Assembly (NCBI GenBank): GCA_963775805.1
Contig: CAVZKG010000004.1
Location: 186,001 to 250,000 of the forward strand
Direction of reading: 5' to 3'
Source: JAFAMB01 sp963775805
GTDB taxonomy: Bacteria > Verrucomicrobiota > Verrucomicrobiia > Chthoniobacterales > JAFAMB01
DNA length: 64,000 nucleotides
Made by a program: the position numbers and the translations under genes. Each line of letters starts with the position of its first letter. Position 1 is the stretch's first letter. This document shows positions 53,075 through 60,718 of this stretch, piece by piece. The notes beneath the pieces are model-generated. The model was given only the letters and a program-made list of their open reading frames with translations. It made no database searches and had not been told where the DNA came from.

Positions 53075-53367
53075 CTATTCCTTGCCATCAAACGCTGCCT
53101 TCACGCGTTTAATGTCTAGCTTTTGCATCTGCCACACCGCTTTCACCATTCGGTGCACCTTGTCAGTCTCTTTCGATTTCAACGTTTCGCCTACCAACGT
53201 GGGAATGATCCGCCATACTTGTCTTTGAGCCAGCCGCATTCCAAGGTCTCTCCGCCTTCGGACAATTTTTCCCAGAACTCGTCAATCTCGTCCTGCGTAT
53301 CGCAATTGACGAACAAAGATTTGGTTTGTACGTCGGCGGTTTCCTCAGTATTCGTGGCGGAGTTCAT
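53075..53367 (-). pseudogene. Decayed VOC/PhnB-like protein (C-terminal half)
   Basis: Minus-strand translation from 53367 reads 'TKSLFVNCDTQDEIDEFWEK' then 'LSEGGETLECGWLKDKYGGS', the C-terminal half of a PhnB/3-demethylubiquinone-like VOC protein (normally about 155 residues). A deletion of about seven bases at the 'SWQIIP' motif shifts the frame and gives a stop. In the next frame the tail continues as 'PTLVGETLKSKETDKVHRMV' to a TAG at 53075. The N-terminal half is missing. Its start overlaps the divergent L,D-transpeptidase ATG. Confidence 0.78.
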
Positions 53368-54412
53368 GGAAAAAGGAAAAATCGACGGCAACGCTCGGAA
53401 TGTCTGGTGGGCAAAGTTTACAAGGCTGCTTTCGCTTCTAAGTGCAATTTCTTTCATTGTTGCGGGCGCTCCGCACGCTGACGGGGAAAAATTCACCTCT
53501 GGGACAGAGCAAGCGGCACTTACTCCGACTCTGAAGACAGGAGACTACGTGTGGAAGCCGGCTGCCTCGCCTGCCGGACCAGTTGTGATTATAGTGAGCA
53601 TCCCGGAACAGACGCTTTATGTCTATCGCAATGGCGTGCGGATCGGGCGCTCGACCGTTAGCACCGGCAAATCAGGGCACCGCACGCCGACGGGTGTATT
53701 CACGATCCTTCAGAAAAACGAGAAACACACTTCCAGCATATATAAGGGCGCATCGATGCCCTATATGCAGCGACTGACATGGACGGGGGTGGCGTTGCAC
53801 GCCGGGAATTTACCCGGATATCCAGCCTCCCACGGTTGCGTGCGGTTACCGCTCGATTTCGCACAGAAGCTTTACACAGTCACCGACAAAGGATCGACAG
53901 TGATAGTGACCGATGGAAAGACAAAGACGGGCACAACGTCCCGTCCCGGGTTGTTGTTCGCGAGCGGGCCAGCGCCTGCACTCGCCCCAGGGCAGTTCGT
54001 ATGGACTCCGGAAAAATCACCGGAGGGTCCGGTATCGATACTCTTCAGCAGCGCGGACAGCGAGGCTTACGTGTATCGGAACGGGGTGGAAATTGGTCGC
54101 GCGCAAATCGGCGGAGTCGATGCCACGTTTCCCTCCGGGAGCTATGCCTACGCCGCTTTGGCAATAATACTTCCGGACGGGAGCCGCCAATGGCAAGCGC
54201 TCGGAAGCGCAAGTGGCTCTCCTGCGCCGGATCTCAAGGCTCTGGAGAAACGCCTCGTTATTCCACAGAGCTTTCTGGTGCAGGCGCGGGCAGTGGTTTC
54301 ATCTGGGACGACTCTCATTGTTACAGATCAACCCGTGAATGGAACGACGCAGAGCGGTTCAAACTTTAATATACTCACGACCAGCACAACATCGTCGACC
54401 CAACCGAACTAA
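53366..54412 (+). CDS. L,D-transpeptidase (YkuD) with a second degenerate repeat
   Basis: A 348-residue exported protein. Residues 13-38 are a signal-like hydrophobic segment. The YkuD domain covers about 62-185: 'VIIVSIPEQTLYVYRNGVRIG', 'STGKSGHRTPTGVFTIL' and the catalytic 'YPASHGCVRLP' with the nucleophile Cys158 and His156. Residues 212-310 repeat the first half of the domain ('SILFSSADSEAYVYRNGVEIGRAQIG') but lack a SHGCxR motif, so this copy is probably structural. The ATG at 53366 is chosen because upstream frame sequence is antisense to the VOC remnant. The family makes 3-3 peptidoglycan cross-links or anchors proteins to the wall. Confidence 0.88.
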   Translation: MEKGKIDGNARNVWWAKFTRLLSLLSAISFIVAGAPHADGEKFTSGTEQAALTPTLKTGDYVWKPAASPAGPVVIIVSIPEQTLYVYRNGVRIGRSTVSTGKSGHRTPTGVFTILQKNEKHTSSIYKGASMPYMQRLTWTGVALHAGNLPGYPASHGCVRLPLDFAQKLYTVTDKGSTVIVTDGKTKTGTTSRPGLLFASGPAPALAPGQFVWTPEKSPEGPVSILFSSADSEAYVYRNGVEIGRAQIGGVDATFPSGSYAYAALAIILPDGSRQWQALGSASGSPAPDLKALEKRLVIPQSFLVQARAVVSSGTTLIVTDQPVNGTTQSGSNFNILTTSTTSSTQPN

Positions 54413-54557
54413 ATAGATTTATCGCCCGAAAATCCCTTCGCCTTGCGGTGGGGAAATGATTAGATTGCTCGAAGATTCGGGTGAACGCGCCAACCGTGCT
54501 TCGCCAGAATTGTCTCTTTGTTGTCGGATCTCGGCTTGAAGTAGAGAGAAAAGAGAT

Positions 54558-56666
54558 ATGACTCGCCAAAAGGGTTCGCGTCATCCCCTGGGTGCAACCC
54601 CGGACGCTGAAGGCGTCAATTTCTCAATCTTCTCCTATGACGCTAAAAGAGTAGAACTATTGCTTTTTGATAAGCCAAACGATTTAGAGCCCACTCAAGT
54701 AATCCCACTGGATCCGGCCGTGAACTCGACGTTCTTCTTTTGGCACGTCTATGTGAGAGGGCTGCGACCCGGCGCGCACTACGCTTACCGAGTGCATGGT
54801 CCAAGAGAGGATAGCGAAAGAAAAAATGGTCAAAGTTCATTGGCATCGGGCCACCGATTCAACAAGAACAAGGTACTAATCGACCCCTACGCAAAAGGTA
54901 ATACGAATGCCCTTTGGGACCGAGTCGCTGCTTGCGGGCCGGATGACAATGCAAAAACCTCCTTGCGCAGCATCGTGATCGATGCGGCATCGTATGATTG
55001 GGAAGGCGATACGCCAATCCACCGCCCGATGCGCGATACCGTCATTTACGAGCTGCATGTCGGAAGCTATACGAAATCGCCCACAAGTGGAGTGACCCAT
55101 CCGGGAACCTTTTCCGGCCTCATCGAAAAGATTCCTTACCTGAAAGAGTTGGGCATAACTGCCGTAGAACTCATGCCGGTAATGGACTTCGACGACAAGG
55201 AAGTGATGCGCGTCAGTCCGCTGGATGGAAAACCCCTAACGAACTTTTGGGGTTATAGCACACACAGTTTCTTCGCTCCTAAGTGTGCTTACTGTGTTTC
55301 GTACGAAGAGGGCAGTCACCTTCGTGACTTCCGAGACATGGTGAAGGCCTTCCACAGAGCAGGGATCGAGGTGATTCTGGATGTGGTGTTTAATCACACC
55401 AGCGAGGGAAACCAGGATGGACCCACCATCAATTTTAAAGGCCTGGACAATAGGATTTACTACCATCTGGTGCCCTCGGATAAACAATACTATATGGATT
55501 ACTCTGGCTGCGGTAACACGGTTAACTGTAATCACCCGATCGTCGAAAAGCTGATCGTCGAATGCCTGGAATTCTGGGTCCGTGATATGCATGTTGATGG
55601 GTTCCGTTTCGATGAAGGATCCATTCTCGCACGAGATCAGTCCGGTAAGCTGGTGCCGTATCCGCCCGTAGTCTGGGCAATCGAATTGTCCGACGTACTG
55701 GCGGACGCCAAGATAGTCGCGGAAGCCTGGGATGCAGCGGGCGCATACCAGGTCGGCTATTTTCCGGGTTATCGCTGGGCCGAATGGAACGGGCGGTACC
55801 GCGATGATATTCGGCGGTTTGTGAAAGGCGATCCCGGACTAGTGAGCGCGGTCGCATCGCGCATCGCCGGGAGCGCCGACATCTATCAATGCAGCGGCCA
55901 TCTGCCGATCAACAGCATCAACTTCGTTACCTGCCATGACGGCTTTACCCTCAACGACCTCGTTTCCTACGACAGTAAGCACAACGAAGCGAACGGCGAA
56001 GCTAATCGGGATGGTTCGGATGACAACTTGAGCTGGAACTGCGGCATCGAAGGACCGACGAATGATCAGGAGGTCGAGAATCTGCGCCGGAGACAGATCA
56101 AAAACTTCATTGCTATCATGATGGTGTCGCAGGGCGTTCCAATGATCTGCGGAGGCGACGAGGTGCGACGTACCCAGCGTGGCAACAATAACCCGTATTG
56201 CCAGAACAACGAAATCAGCTGGTTTGATTGGAGCCTCGCGGAGAAAAATCGTGAGATGTTTCGGTTCTGCCAGCACATGATTGATTTTCGCAAACGTAAC
56301 CGAGCGCTTCGAAGAAGGGATTTCTTAGAGGGTGATCAGGATGAGGCAAACGAACGCGGGCTGATCGATATCGCGTGGCATGGCTGTCGCCTTTACAGTC
56401 CTGGCTGGGATGATCCAAATTCTCGAGCCCTTGCGTTTACGCTCCGCGGCCTCGAGCAAGATTCGGATCTTCACGTCATGATGAATATGTACTGGGAACC
56501 GCTAGATTTTGAGTTGCCAACGGTTTCCGGACGAGGTTGGTATCGCGCGCTCGATACTGCGCTCCTGGCGCCGAGTGACATTGCGGACCCGGGCGGAGAG
56601 GCTGCAATTTCCGAAAATTCTTACTTAGTGACTGCCCGCAGCGTCGTAGTTCTTGTGTCGAAGTGA
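54558..56666 (+). CDS. glgX: Glycogen debranching enzyme GlgX (isoamylase type)
   Basis: A 702-residue GH13 subfamily 11 enzyme that removes alpha-1,6 branches of glycogen. It has an N-terminal CBM48 ('RHPLGATPDAEGVNFSIFSYDAKRVELLLF', 8-37) and a catalytic barrel with 'LDVVFNHTSEGN', the nucleophile Asp in 'DGFRFDEGSI', the acid Glu in 'VAEAWDAAG' and the third Asp in 'FVTCHDGFTLNDLVSYDSKHN'. The residues after 'DGFRFD' (EGS) differ from the usual LAS but the Asp is present. ATG at 54558 lies 10 bases downstream of an AGAGAAAAGAGA purine run. No other glycogen genes are adjacent. Confidence 0.94.
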   Translation: MTRQKGSRHPLGATPDAEGVNFSIFSYDAKRVELLLFDKPNDLEPTQVIPLDPAVNSTFFFWHVYVRGLRPGAHYAYRVHGPREDSERKNGQSSLASGHRFNKNKVLIDPYAKGNTNALWDRVAACGPDDNAKTSLRSIVIDAASYDWEGDTPIHRPMRDTVIYELHVGSYTKSPTSGVTHPGTFSGLIEKIPYLKELGITAVELMPVMDFDDKEVMRVSPLDGKPLTNFWGYSTHSFFAPKCAYCVSYEEGSHLRDFRDMVKAFHRAGIEVILDVVFNHTSEGNQDGPTINFKGLDNRIYYHLVPSDKQYYMDYSGCGNTVNCNHPIVEKLIVECLEFWVRDMHVDGFRFDEGSILARDQSGKLVPYPPVVWAIELSDVLADAKIVAEAWDAAGAYQVGYFPGYRWAEWNGRYRDDIRRFVKGDPGLVSAVASRIAGSADIYQCSGHLPINSINFVTCHDGFTLNDLVSYDSKHNEANGEANRDGSDDNLSWNCGIEGPTNDQEVENLRRRQIKNFIAIMMVSQGVPMICGGDEVRRTQRGNNNPYCQNNEISWFDWSLAEKNREMFRFCQHMIDFRKRNRALRRRDFLEGDQDEANERGLIDIAWHGCRLYSPGWDDPNSRALAFTLRGLEQDSDLHVMMNMYWEPLDFELPTVSGRGWYRALDTALLAPSDIADPGGEAAISENSYLVTARSVVVLVSK

Positions 56667-56721
56667 GAAGCCAAATGCAAGCCTTTCCCGATGCAGATTT
56701 GCGGCGGCCCAGTATAGCTAG

Positions 56722-56841
56722 TTAAGAGCCTAGTATGCTTCCATTGATAACTTTGTCGTCGAGGATGAAATTGGCGCACAAAGAGTCAAGTTCCTCAGGT
56801 TCGCTGAGGCGATAGGCAATTACGAAAAAGCTCTTCAACAG
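56722..56841 (-). pseudogene. Remnant of a short-chain dehydrogenase C-terminus
   Basis: A minus-strand frame reads 'LLKSFFVIAYRLSEPEELDS' then 'LCANFILDDKVINGSILGS' and stops. This resembles the 'R.GEPEE.A....FL.SDDASY.NG..L' tail of classical SDR enzymes. No upstream coding continues. The remainder of the 350-bp gap 56667-57016 holds nothing I can identify. Confidence 0.35.
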
Positions 56842-57016
56842 CTGAGTTCGCGATGAAACTCTCCCAAGTGTCCGGGGCTCCCGCCGCGACCTTGCAATGC
56901 ACTTTTTTTGAGCGTCTAGAAGTGAGGGGCCACGGTCTCGCCGGCTGAACCGGGAACATCTTAATTTGCTTTGTAGTAACTAGCCTAACTGCTGGAGTAA
57001 CATCTTGTTGGTCGCG

Positions 57017-58102
57017 TCAGGCCCCTTCCTTCACGAGCAGCATTTTGCCGAGAGGGATCAGCATCCGCTCCGGAGCTGCCGCCAGCCGCGCTGCCACATC
57101 AGCCTCCAGACGATTGACGAACACGGCCGATCGTGGATCGTTTCGACCGCCCTCCAGGCTGGTAGCAAGCGTCGGGAACACCGAGGCGCGCGAGAAAGCG
57201 GCCCATCGGGCACCAAATACATGGGCGTCCCCGTCGCGCTCGAATTCCGCCCAGATTCGATCTTCGCCGAGGAACACTTCCGACTGCTCAATCGAAAGGC
57301 TAGCGAAACACCCGTTCTCCGCGAACGGCGCTACCAGATCATCCCGACTCCGCCCGACCGTCGGAATGACCATGCGCCGGACTTCTTCCGGACGGACAGA
57401 GCCCTCCGTGACCATCTCTGTAAGCGCCGCAAACATGGCTTCAAGCAGCGGTTGGTAGCCGAAGTTTCCCGCCTCATCGACGGCCATCGTCAGCACCACC
57501 AGCCGACCGCCTGGGTGTAGCTCGCGCCCGCGGTGCGCGAGGAAAGTGCGCCAGTCCTCGGCTGCCTGGCGGGCGAACGCTGCGCGCGCGACCGCATCTT
57601 GGCTGTAAGCAATCTGCACCTGATCGGGGATTTGTGCCGGCGATCGACTCAGCCATTGCACCGCCCAAGAACTCCACGCCAGGGTGACACTGCTTGTGGG
57701 AAGAATCTGCTCGTAGAACGACCTCCCGACCGCTGAGGGGAACACGGCAGGATCCCCGCGCAGATAGCTGTTCGGGTCGGCGTCCAGCGTTTGGAAAAGT
57801 GCCGTGAAGTCATTGTCAGGCAAATCGGTGTGCACGACCGAGATCGCCCGTTCCGGTCCCACCCGCTCCCGGAGGGCGCTGATCGCCACGGCCAGCGGGC
57901 CAAGCGAGTTAAGCCCCTGAGACGAGCCATAATCGGCGATGACTACCGCCTGAGGTGCCATCGCCAGTCCGACGGTCCTGGCCGCCTGCTCAAGCAGCGA
58001 CACCGCCGGTGACAGCCCGGCAGCCTGCACCCGCGAGCTGCGATTATAGACACCGTCTCCTTCCATCGGTGCGGGCCTAACGACTGCCGGTGAGTCGGTC
58101 AT
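57017..58102 (-). CDS. SABATH-type SAM-dependent carboxyl methyltransferase
   Basis: A 361-residue protein of the SABATH family (salicylic acid, benzoic acid and theobromine carboxyl methyltransferases, best known in plants). Signature parts are 'EGDGVYNRSSRVQAAGL' (14-30), the SAM-binding 'ADYGSSQGLNS' (56-66), 'DLPDNDF' (93-99) and 'LAWSSWAVQWLSR' (141-153). The family methylates small-molecule carboxyls or amines with SAM. The gene is visibly richer in GC than its neighbours, hinting at transfer. Start ATG 58102 is preceded by AGAGGA; an internal ATG at 58066 is possible. It sits among gene remnants with no partner gene, so substrate is unknown. Confidence 0.85.
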   Translation of the reverse strand: MTDSPAVVRPAPMEGDGVYNRSSRVQAAGLSPAVSLLEQAARTVGLAMAPQAVVIADYGSSQGLNSLGPLAVAISALRERVGPERAISVVHTDLPDNDFTALFQTLDADPNSYLRGDPAVFPSAVGRSFYEQILPTSSVTLAWSSWAVQWLSRSPAQIPDQVQIAYSQDAVARAAFARQAAEDWRTFLAHRGRELHPGGRLVVLTMAVDEAGNFGYQPLLEAMFAALTEMVTEGSVRPEEVRRMVIPTVGRSRDDLVAPFAENGCFASLSIEQSEVFLGEDRIWAEFERDGDAHVFGARWAAFSRASVFPTLATSLEGGRNDPRSAVFVNRLEADVAARLAAAPERMLIPLGKMLLVKEGA

Positions 58103-58282
58103 AGGTGTGGGGTATTCCTCTTACGCAGCGCTGGCAGCTTACAGGATGTCGGAGGCGCTGCAAGAACACAGAAAATCTCAACGGATGAGCGACAGGCTCT
58201 GGCGGCGGAAGAATCGGCGGCCCTCGCCGAAAAGCAACTCCGGGCTTTCGCCAGCGTTCGGCCTTGGAGAGATCCTTAAGTT

Positions 58283-58500
58283 AACAATCTTGCACCTAGC
58301 CCACTGGAGGAGATCGCGATACGGGTGAAGCATCCATTGTTCGTCAATATGCTGACCGGCGCGGTGACGCCGATTCTTTCGGTAAAGGAGCTGGAGCAAT
58401 TCGGCTACAAGATCGTGGTTTGCCCATCGAGTCGCTGATAGTCTGCGCACGGGCCATGCGCGACTTGTGCGACGCGTGGAAGAACACCAGTGTGCGATAG
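58283..58500 (+). pseudogene. Remnant of an isocitrate-lyase/PEP-mutase family enzyme
   Basis: A plus-strand frame reads 'LEEIAIRVKHPLFVNMLTGA' then 'VTPILSVKELEQFGYKIVVC' and stops at 58436-58438. It matches the 'PL.AN...GG.TP.LS..EL...GY.IV.YP' C-terminal signature of the ICL/PEPM family (methylisocitrate lyase, oxaloacetate decarboxylase). In another frame 'LIVCARAMRDLCDAWKN' continues to 58500. The catalytic barrel is lost. The sequence between 58103 and 58283 contains no gene I can support. Confidence 0.75.
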
Positions 58501-58595
58501 AACCGCCGGACCAACCATCAACTGATTTTCAAGTGATTAGAGGCTTCACCCCAGAGTTAATGGTGAGGGAATCTCCATGTTCCCTCGGTTCTTAG

Positions 58596-58811
58596 TCAAT
58601 TTGTTGCCCAGTCGGCTAACTCTTTAAGGGTTTTCCCGATAGCATCTTCCCCTAACTCTAGATCGTAGCGAAGAATGCCAGCGGCATCATACATGAGCCG
58701 CATAGCCCTATCAAAATCCTCCTTTTCTTTTGGAGTTAGCTCCCATTTGGTAAGAGGTAGTCTTTCCTTTACCAGATCTTCAGCTTCTATTTTTTCTCGA
58801 TTAGGTTTCAT
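58596..58811 (-). CDS. Small protein of unknown function
   Basis: A 71-residue acidic, helical protein starting 'MKPNREKIEAEDLVKERLPL' and continuing with 'KEKEDFDRAMRLMYDAAGIL' and 'EDAIGKTLKELADWATN'. The ATG at 58811 fits a compact domain better than a longer in-frame start at 58976, whose extra part runs across the tRNA-like remnant. I do not recognise the family; the size and charge suggest a small regulatory or antitoxin-type protein, but no toxin partner is adjacent. Confidence 0.5.
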   Translation of the reverse strand: MKPNREKIEAEDLVKERLPLTKWELTPKEKEDFDRAMRLMYDAAGILRYDLELGEDAIGKTLKELADWATN

Positions 58812-58882
58812 ATGGCGATCAATCGAATGGCACGAGAAGGCAACAGAGGAGATGCAGGTAGAACTGAATTGGATTAAAACTA

Positions 58883-58920
58883 CGTACCCGGGGGACTTGA
58901 ACCCCCACACCTTACAGCAT
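58883..58920 (-). other. tRNA 3'-end-like remnant (T arm)
   Basis: On the minus strand the sequence carries a perfect T-arm: stem GGGGG, loop TTCAAGT, stem CCCCC (58890-58906), followed by a seven-base segment that could be the 3' acceptor side (58883-58889). No matching D arm, anticodon arm or 5' acceptor strand exists in the 90 bp upstream, so this is a partial copy, not a gene. Such 3' tRNA fragments are typical of integration site scars. Confidence 0.45.
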
Positions 58921-58933
58921 ACGCCCATCAAAC

Positions 58934-59005
58934 GTTGAGAATGGCACGATTCTGCAGACCAAGGACGGCGGTGCAAGCTGGATCTCGATCACCACGTATC
59001 GCCGA
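58934..59005 (+). pseudogene. Possible BNR-repeat protein remnant
   Basis: A plus-strand frame reads 'VENGTILQTKDGGASWISIT', matching the BNR/Asp-box pattern (S/T-x-DGG-x-S/T-W) of beta-propeller proteins, then loses resemblance. No adjacent repeats survive. It is a single motif, so confidence is low; it lies directly beside the tRNA-like remnant. Confidence 0.35.
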
Positions 59006-59046
59006 GCGTCTGCGCCAGCATATGTTCTATTTCTCGCACTCAGCGT

Positions 59047-59457
59047 TTAATGGCCGTCGCGGTTCTTTTGTGCCAGGCAAAAATCACCGCGTCTCTCCCA
59101 ATCCTGAGCATATCCGCGCCAGCCAGCCTTCAGCGCAGCCTGGGCCTCTCGATTGCAGTAGTCAGCATAAATGGCGAGCTGTAACTTGCTCAAAGCGTGC
59201 AGATCCTGAACCGCTTCCGAAACACGGAGAGCAGCAAGTTTTATATCAAAAAAGACGTAGTGGTGATTTCTATAGAGCCAATGGGCGTTTTCCGGGTGCC
59301 AAAATTCCTTGTGATAACTCCAGTACGGTGGATCCAAAGAATAGCTTGAGAAATCATTTCCATGGTAAACTCGAGCTACAACTGTCTGAGCTCGTGTAGG
59401 TTGCGAGACAGTAATTGATACTGCGACCAATCCCAAGACCAAGCTATTGACTCTCAT
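59047..59457 (-). CDS. Exported protein of unknown function
   Basis: A 136-residue protein with an N-terminal signal peptide ('VNSLVLGLVAVSITVSQPTRA', cleavage near residue 23). The mature part is aromatic and Asn/His-rich at first ('SYSLDPPYWSYHKEFWHPENAHWLYRNHHYVFFDIKL') and then helical, with two Cys ('YADYCNREAQAALKAGWRGYAQDWERRGDFC'). I do not recognise it. It is the last intact gene before the ABC transporter block. Confidence 0.6.
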   Translation of the reverse strand: MRVNSLVLGLVAVSITVSQPTRAQTVVARVYHGNDFSSYSLDPPYWSYHKEFWHPENAHWLYRNHHYVFFDIKLAALRVSEAVQDLHALSKLQLAIYADYCNREAQAALKAGWRGYAQDWERRGDFCLAQKNRDGH

Positions 59458-59619
59458 AGGACGCGATCAAAAAAATTTGACGAACAGAGCCGTAATTGCA
59501 TCACTGTTTGTTCGAAATTACCAACGAATTTTGACCCATTTGAACGCTATAGGATTAGTCAAGCGAGTCTTATGCACCGCAATGCAATCACTTCCCACAT
59601 TTGTTAGCACTCTGTGCGC

Positions 59620-59643
59620 ATTTCTCACGGAGCCGTGAGAAAT
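59620..59643. repeat. Second copy of the palindromic hairpin repeat
   Basis: ATTTCTCACGG / CCGTGAGAAAT around a two-base AG centre, flanked by GCGC on the left and GCAT on the right. It matches the hairpin at 44194-44217 over both arms and in the trailing GCAT. It lies 124 bp from the stop of the permease gene at 59768, so it is not an obvious terminator for it. The rest of the 310-bp gap 59458-59767 has no gene. Confidence 0.6.
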
Positions 59644-59767
59644 GCATGCTGTGATGTTCGTGCGCTTTTGTGCAAAATTTCCTGATACCGGTTTGCAAAC
59701 CTAAACAGGTACTAAGTGCGAAGGCTGGTCTTCTATCGAACGTGTTCGCACAGGGGGCTTTCGTGGC

Positions 59768-60718
59768 TCACCGTCCTGTCTTTTGGCCTCCAGCGGCGAT
59801 AATGACGCCGATGATCACGAGCCCGGTAACGACCAACCGGATGCCGGCGCTCACGCCAAACGTGTTTAACATCGTCAACAACAGGACAAGGAAAAGTGCT
59901 CCACCCCACAGACCCGGCACATTCGCTTTTCCCCCGAGAACAGAGGTCCCTCCGATGACAACCACAGCGATGGACGCGAGCAGATACTCATCTCCAATCT
60001 CGAGCGACGAACCCCGGAAGTAACCGGCTAGAAGCGATCCGCAGATTCCTCCCAGCGCTCCACTCAAAACGTAGGTAGCGCATCGCACTCGTTCGACGGG
60101 GATACCAGCAAGCCATGCGGCTCGATCGTTTTGACCAATTGCGAGCACGGACCGCCCATAGACAGTCCGATGGAGTATCACCGCGACGACAGCCGTAAAT
60201 ATCGCTGTTCCGATTGCAAGCAACGGGATCCCAAACAGCTGAGCGGTCGTAAAATTCGCGTACCCGGGCGGAGGCTTGATTTGCAGGCCGCGTCCGTAAC
60301 TAATCCCCGCGGATTGGATAATGAAGCTGGCTGAAAGTGTCGCGATGATCGGAGGGATCCGCAGCAGCCAGATCAGGAGATAGTTGAATAACCCGATACA
60401 GATGCCTGCAGCGAGCGCGGCAAGAAAACCGACCGCAATCAACGAGTCTGAGCCATTCATCATTTTCATTGCGACCGCGCTTGCCAAACCGATGTTGGCC
60501 GGGAGCGACAGGTCGATATTGCCCGGACCAAGGGTAATCACGAACATTTGCGCGACGCCGACGATCACCGAAAAGACCGCAAGCGAGAGTGCGGCGGTGA
60601 TCATTCCGCCGGCCCCATAGCCGTGCGTAAACAGGATCGCGGCGAGCCAGACCAAGGTCGCCCCGAAGTAGGACCAGATCCATGGCTTGGTGAGGACTCC
60701 GGTCTGGCGCTTGAACAT
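59768..60718 (-). CDS. Ribose-type sugar ABC transporter permease
   Basis: A 316-residue integral membrane protein of the BPD_transp_2 (RbsC/XylH) family with about ten hydrophobic spans. The family motif is 'PGNIDLSLPANIGLASAVAMKMM' and a late 'GGICGSLLAGYFRGSSLEIGDEYLLASIAVVVIGGTSVLGGKANVPG'. The ATG at 60718 overlaps the stop of the permease upstream (TAATG), showing tight coupling; a much longer in-frame extension is not family-like. Two different permeases of this family next to one ATPase suggest a heterodimeric channel like YtfT/YjfF. Confidence 0.92.
   Translation of the reverse strand: MFKRQTGVLTKPWIWSYFGATLVWLAAILFTHGYGAGGMITAALSLAVFSVIVGVAQMFVITLGPGNIDLSLPANIGLASAVAMKMMNGSDSLIAVGFLAALAAGICIGLFNYLLIWLLRIPPIIATLSASFIIQSAGISYGRGLQIKPPPGYANFTTAQLFGIPLLAIGTAIFTAVVAVILHRTVYGRSVLAIGQNDRAAWLAGIPVERVRCATYVLSGALGGICGSLLAGYFRGSSLEIGDEYLLASIAVVVIGGTSVLGGKANVPGLWGGALFLVLLLTMLNTFGVSAGIRLVVTGLVIIGVIIAAGGQKTGR

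Noticed and set aside
58883..58968. A complete tRNA or tmRNA gene
   Set aside because: Only the T arm and a possible 3' acceptor strand are present; no 5' acceptor, D arm or anticodon arm pairs in the neighbouring 90 bp.
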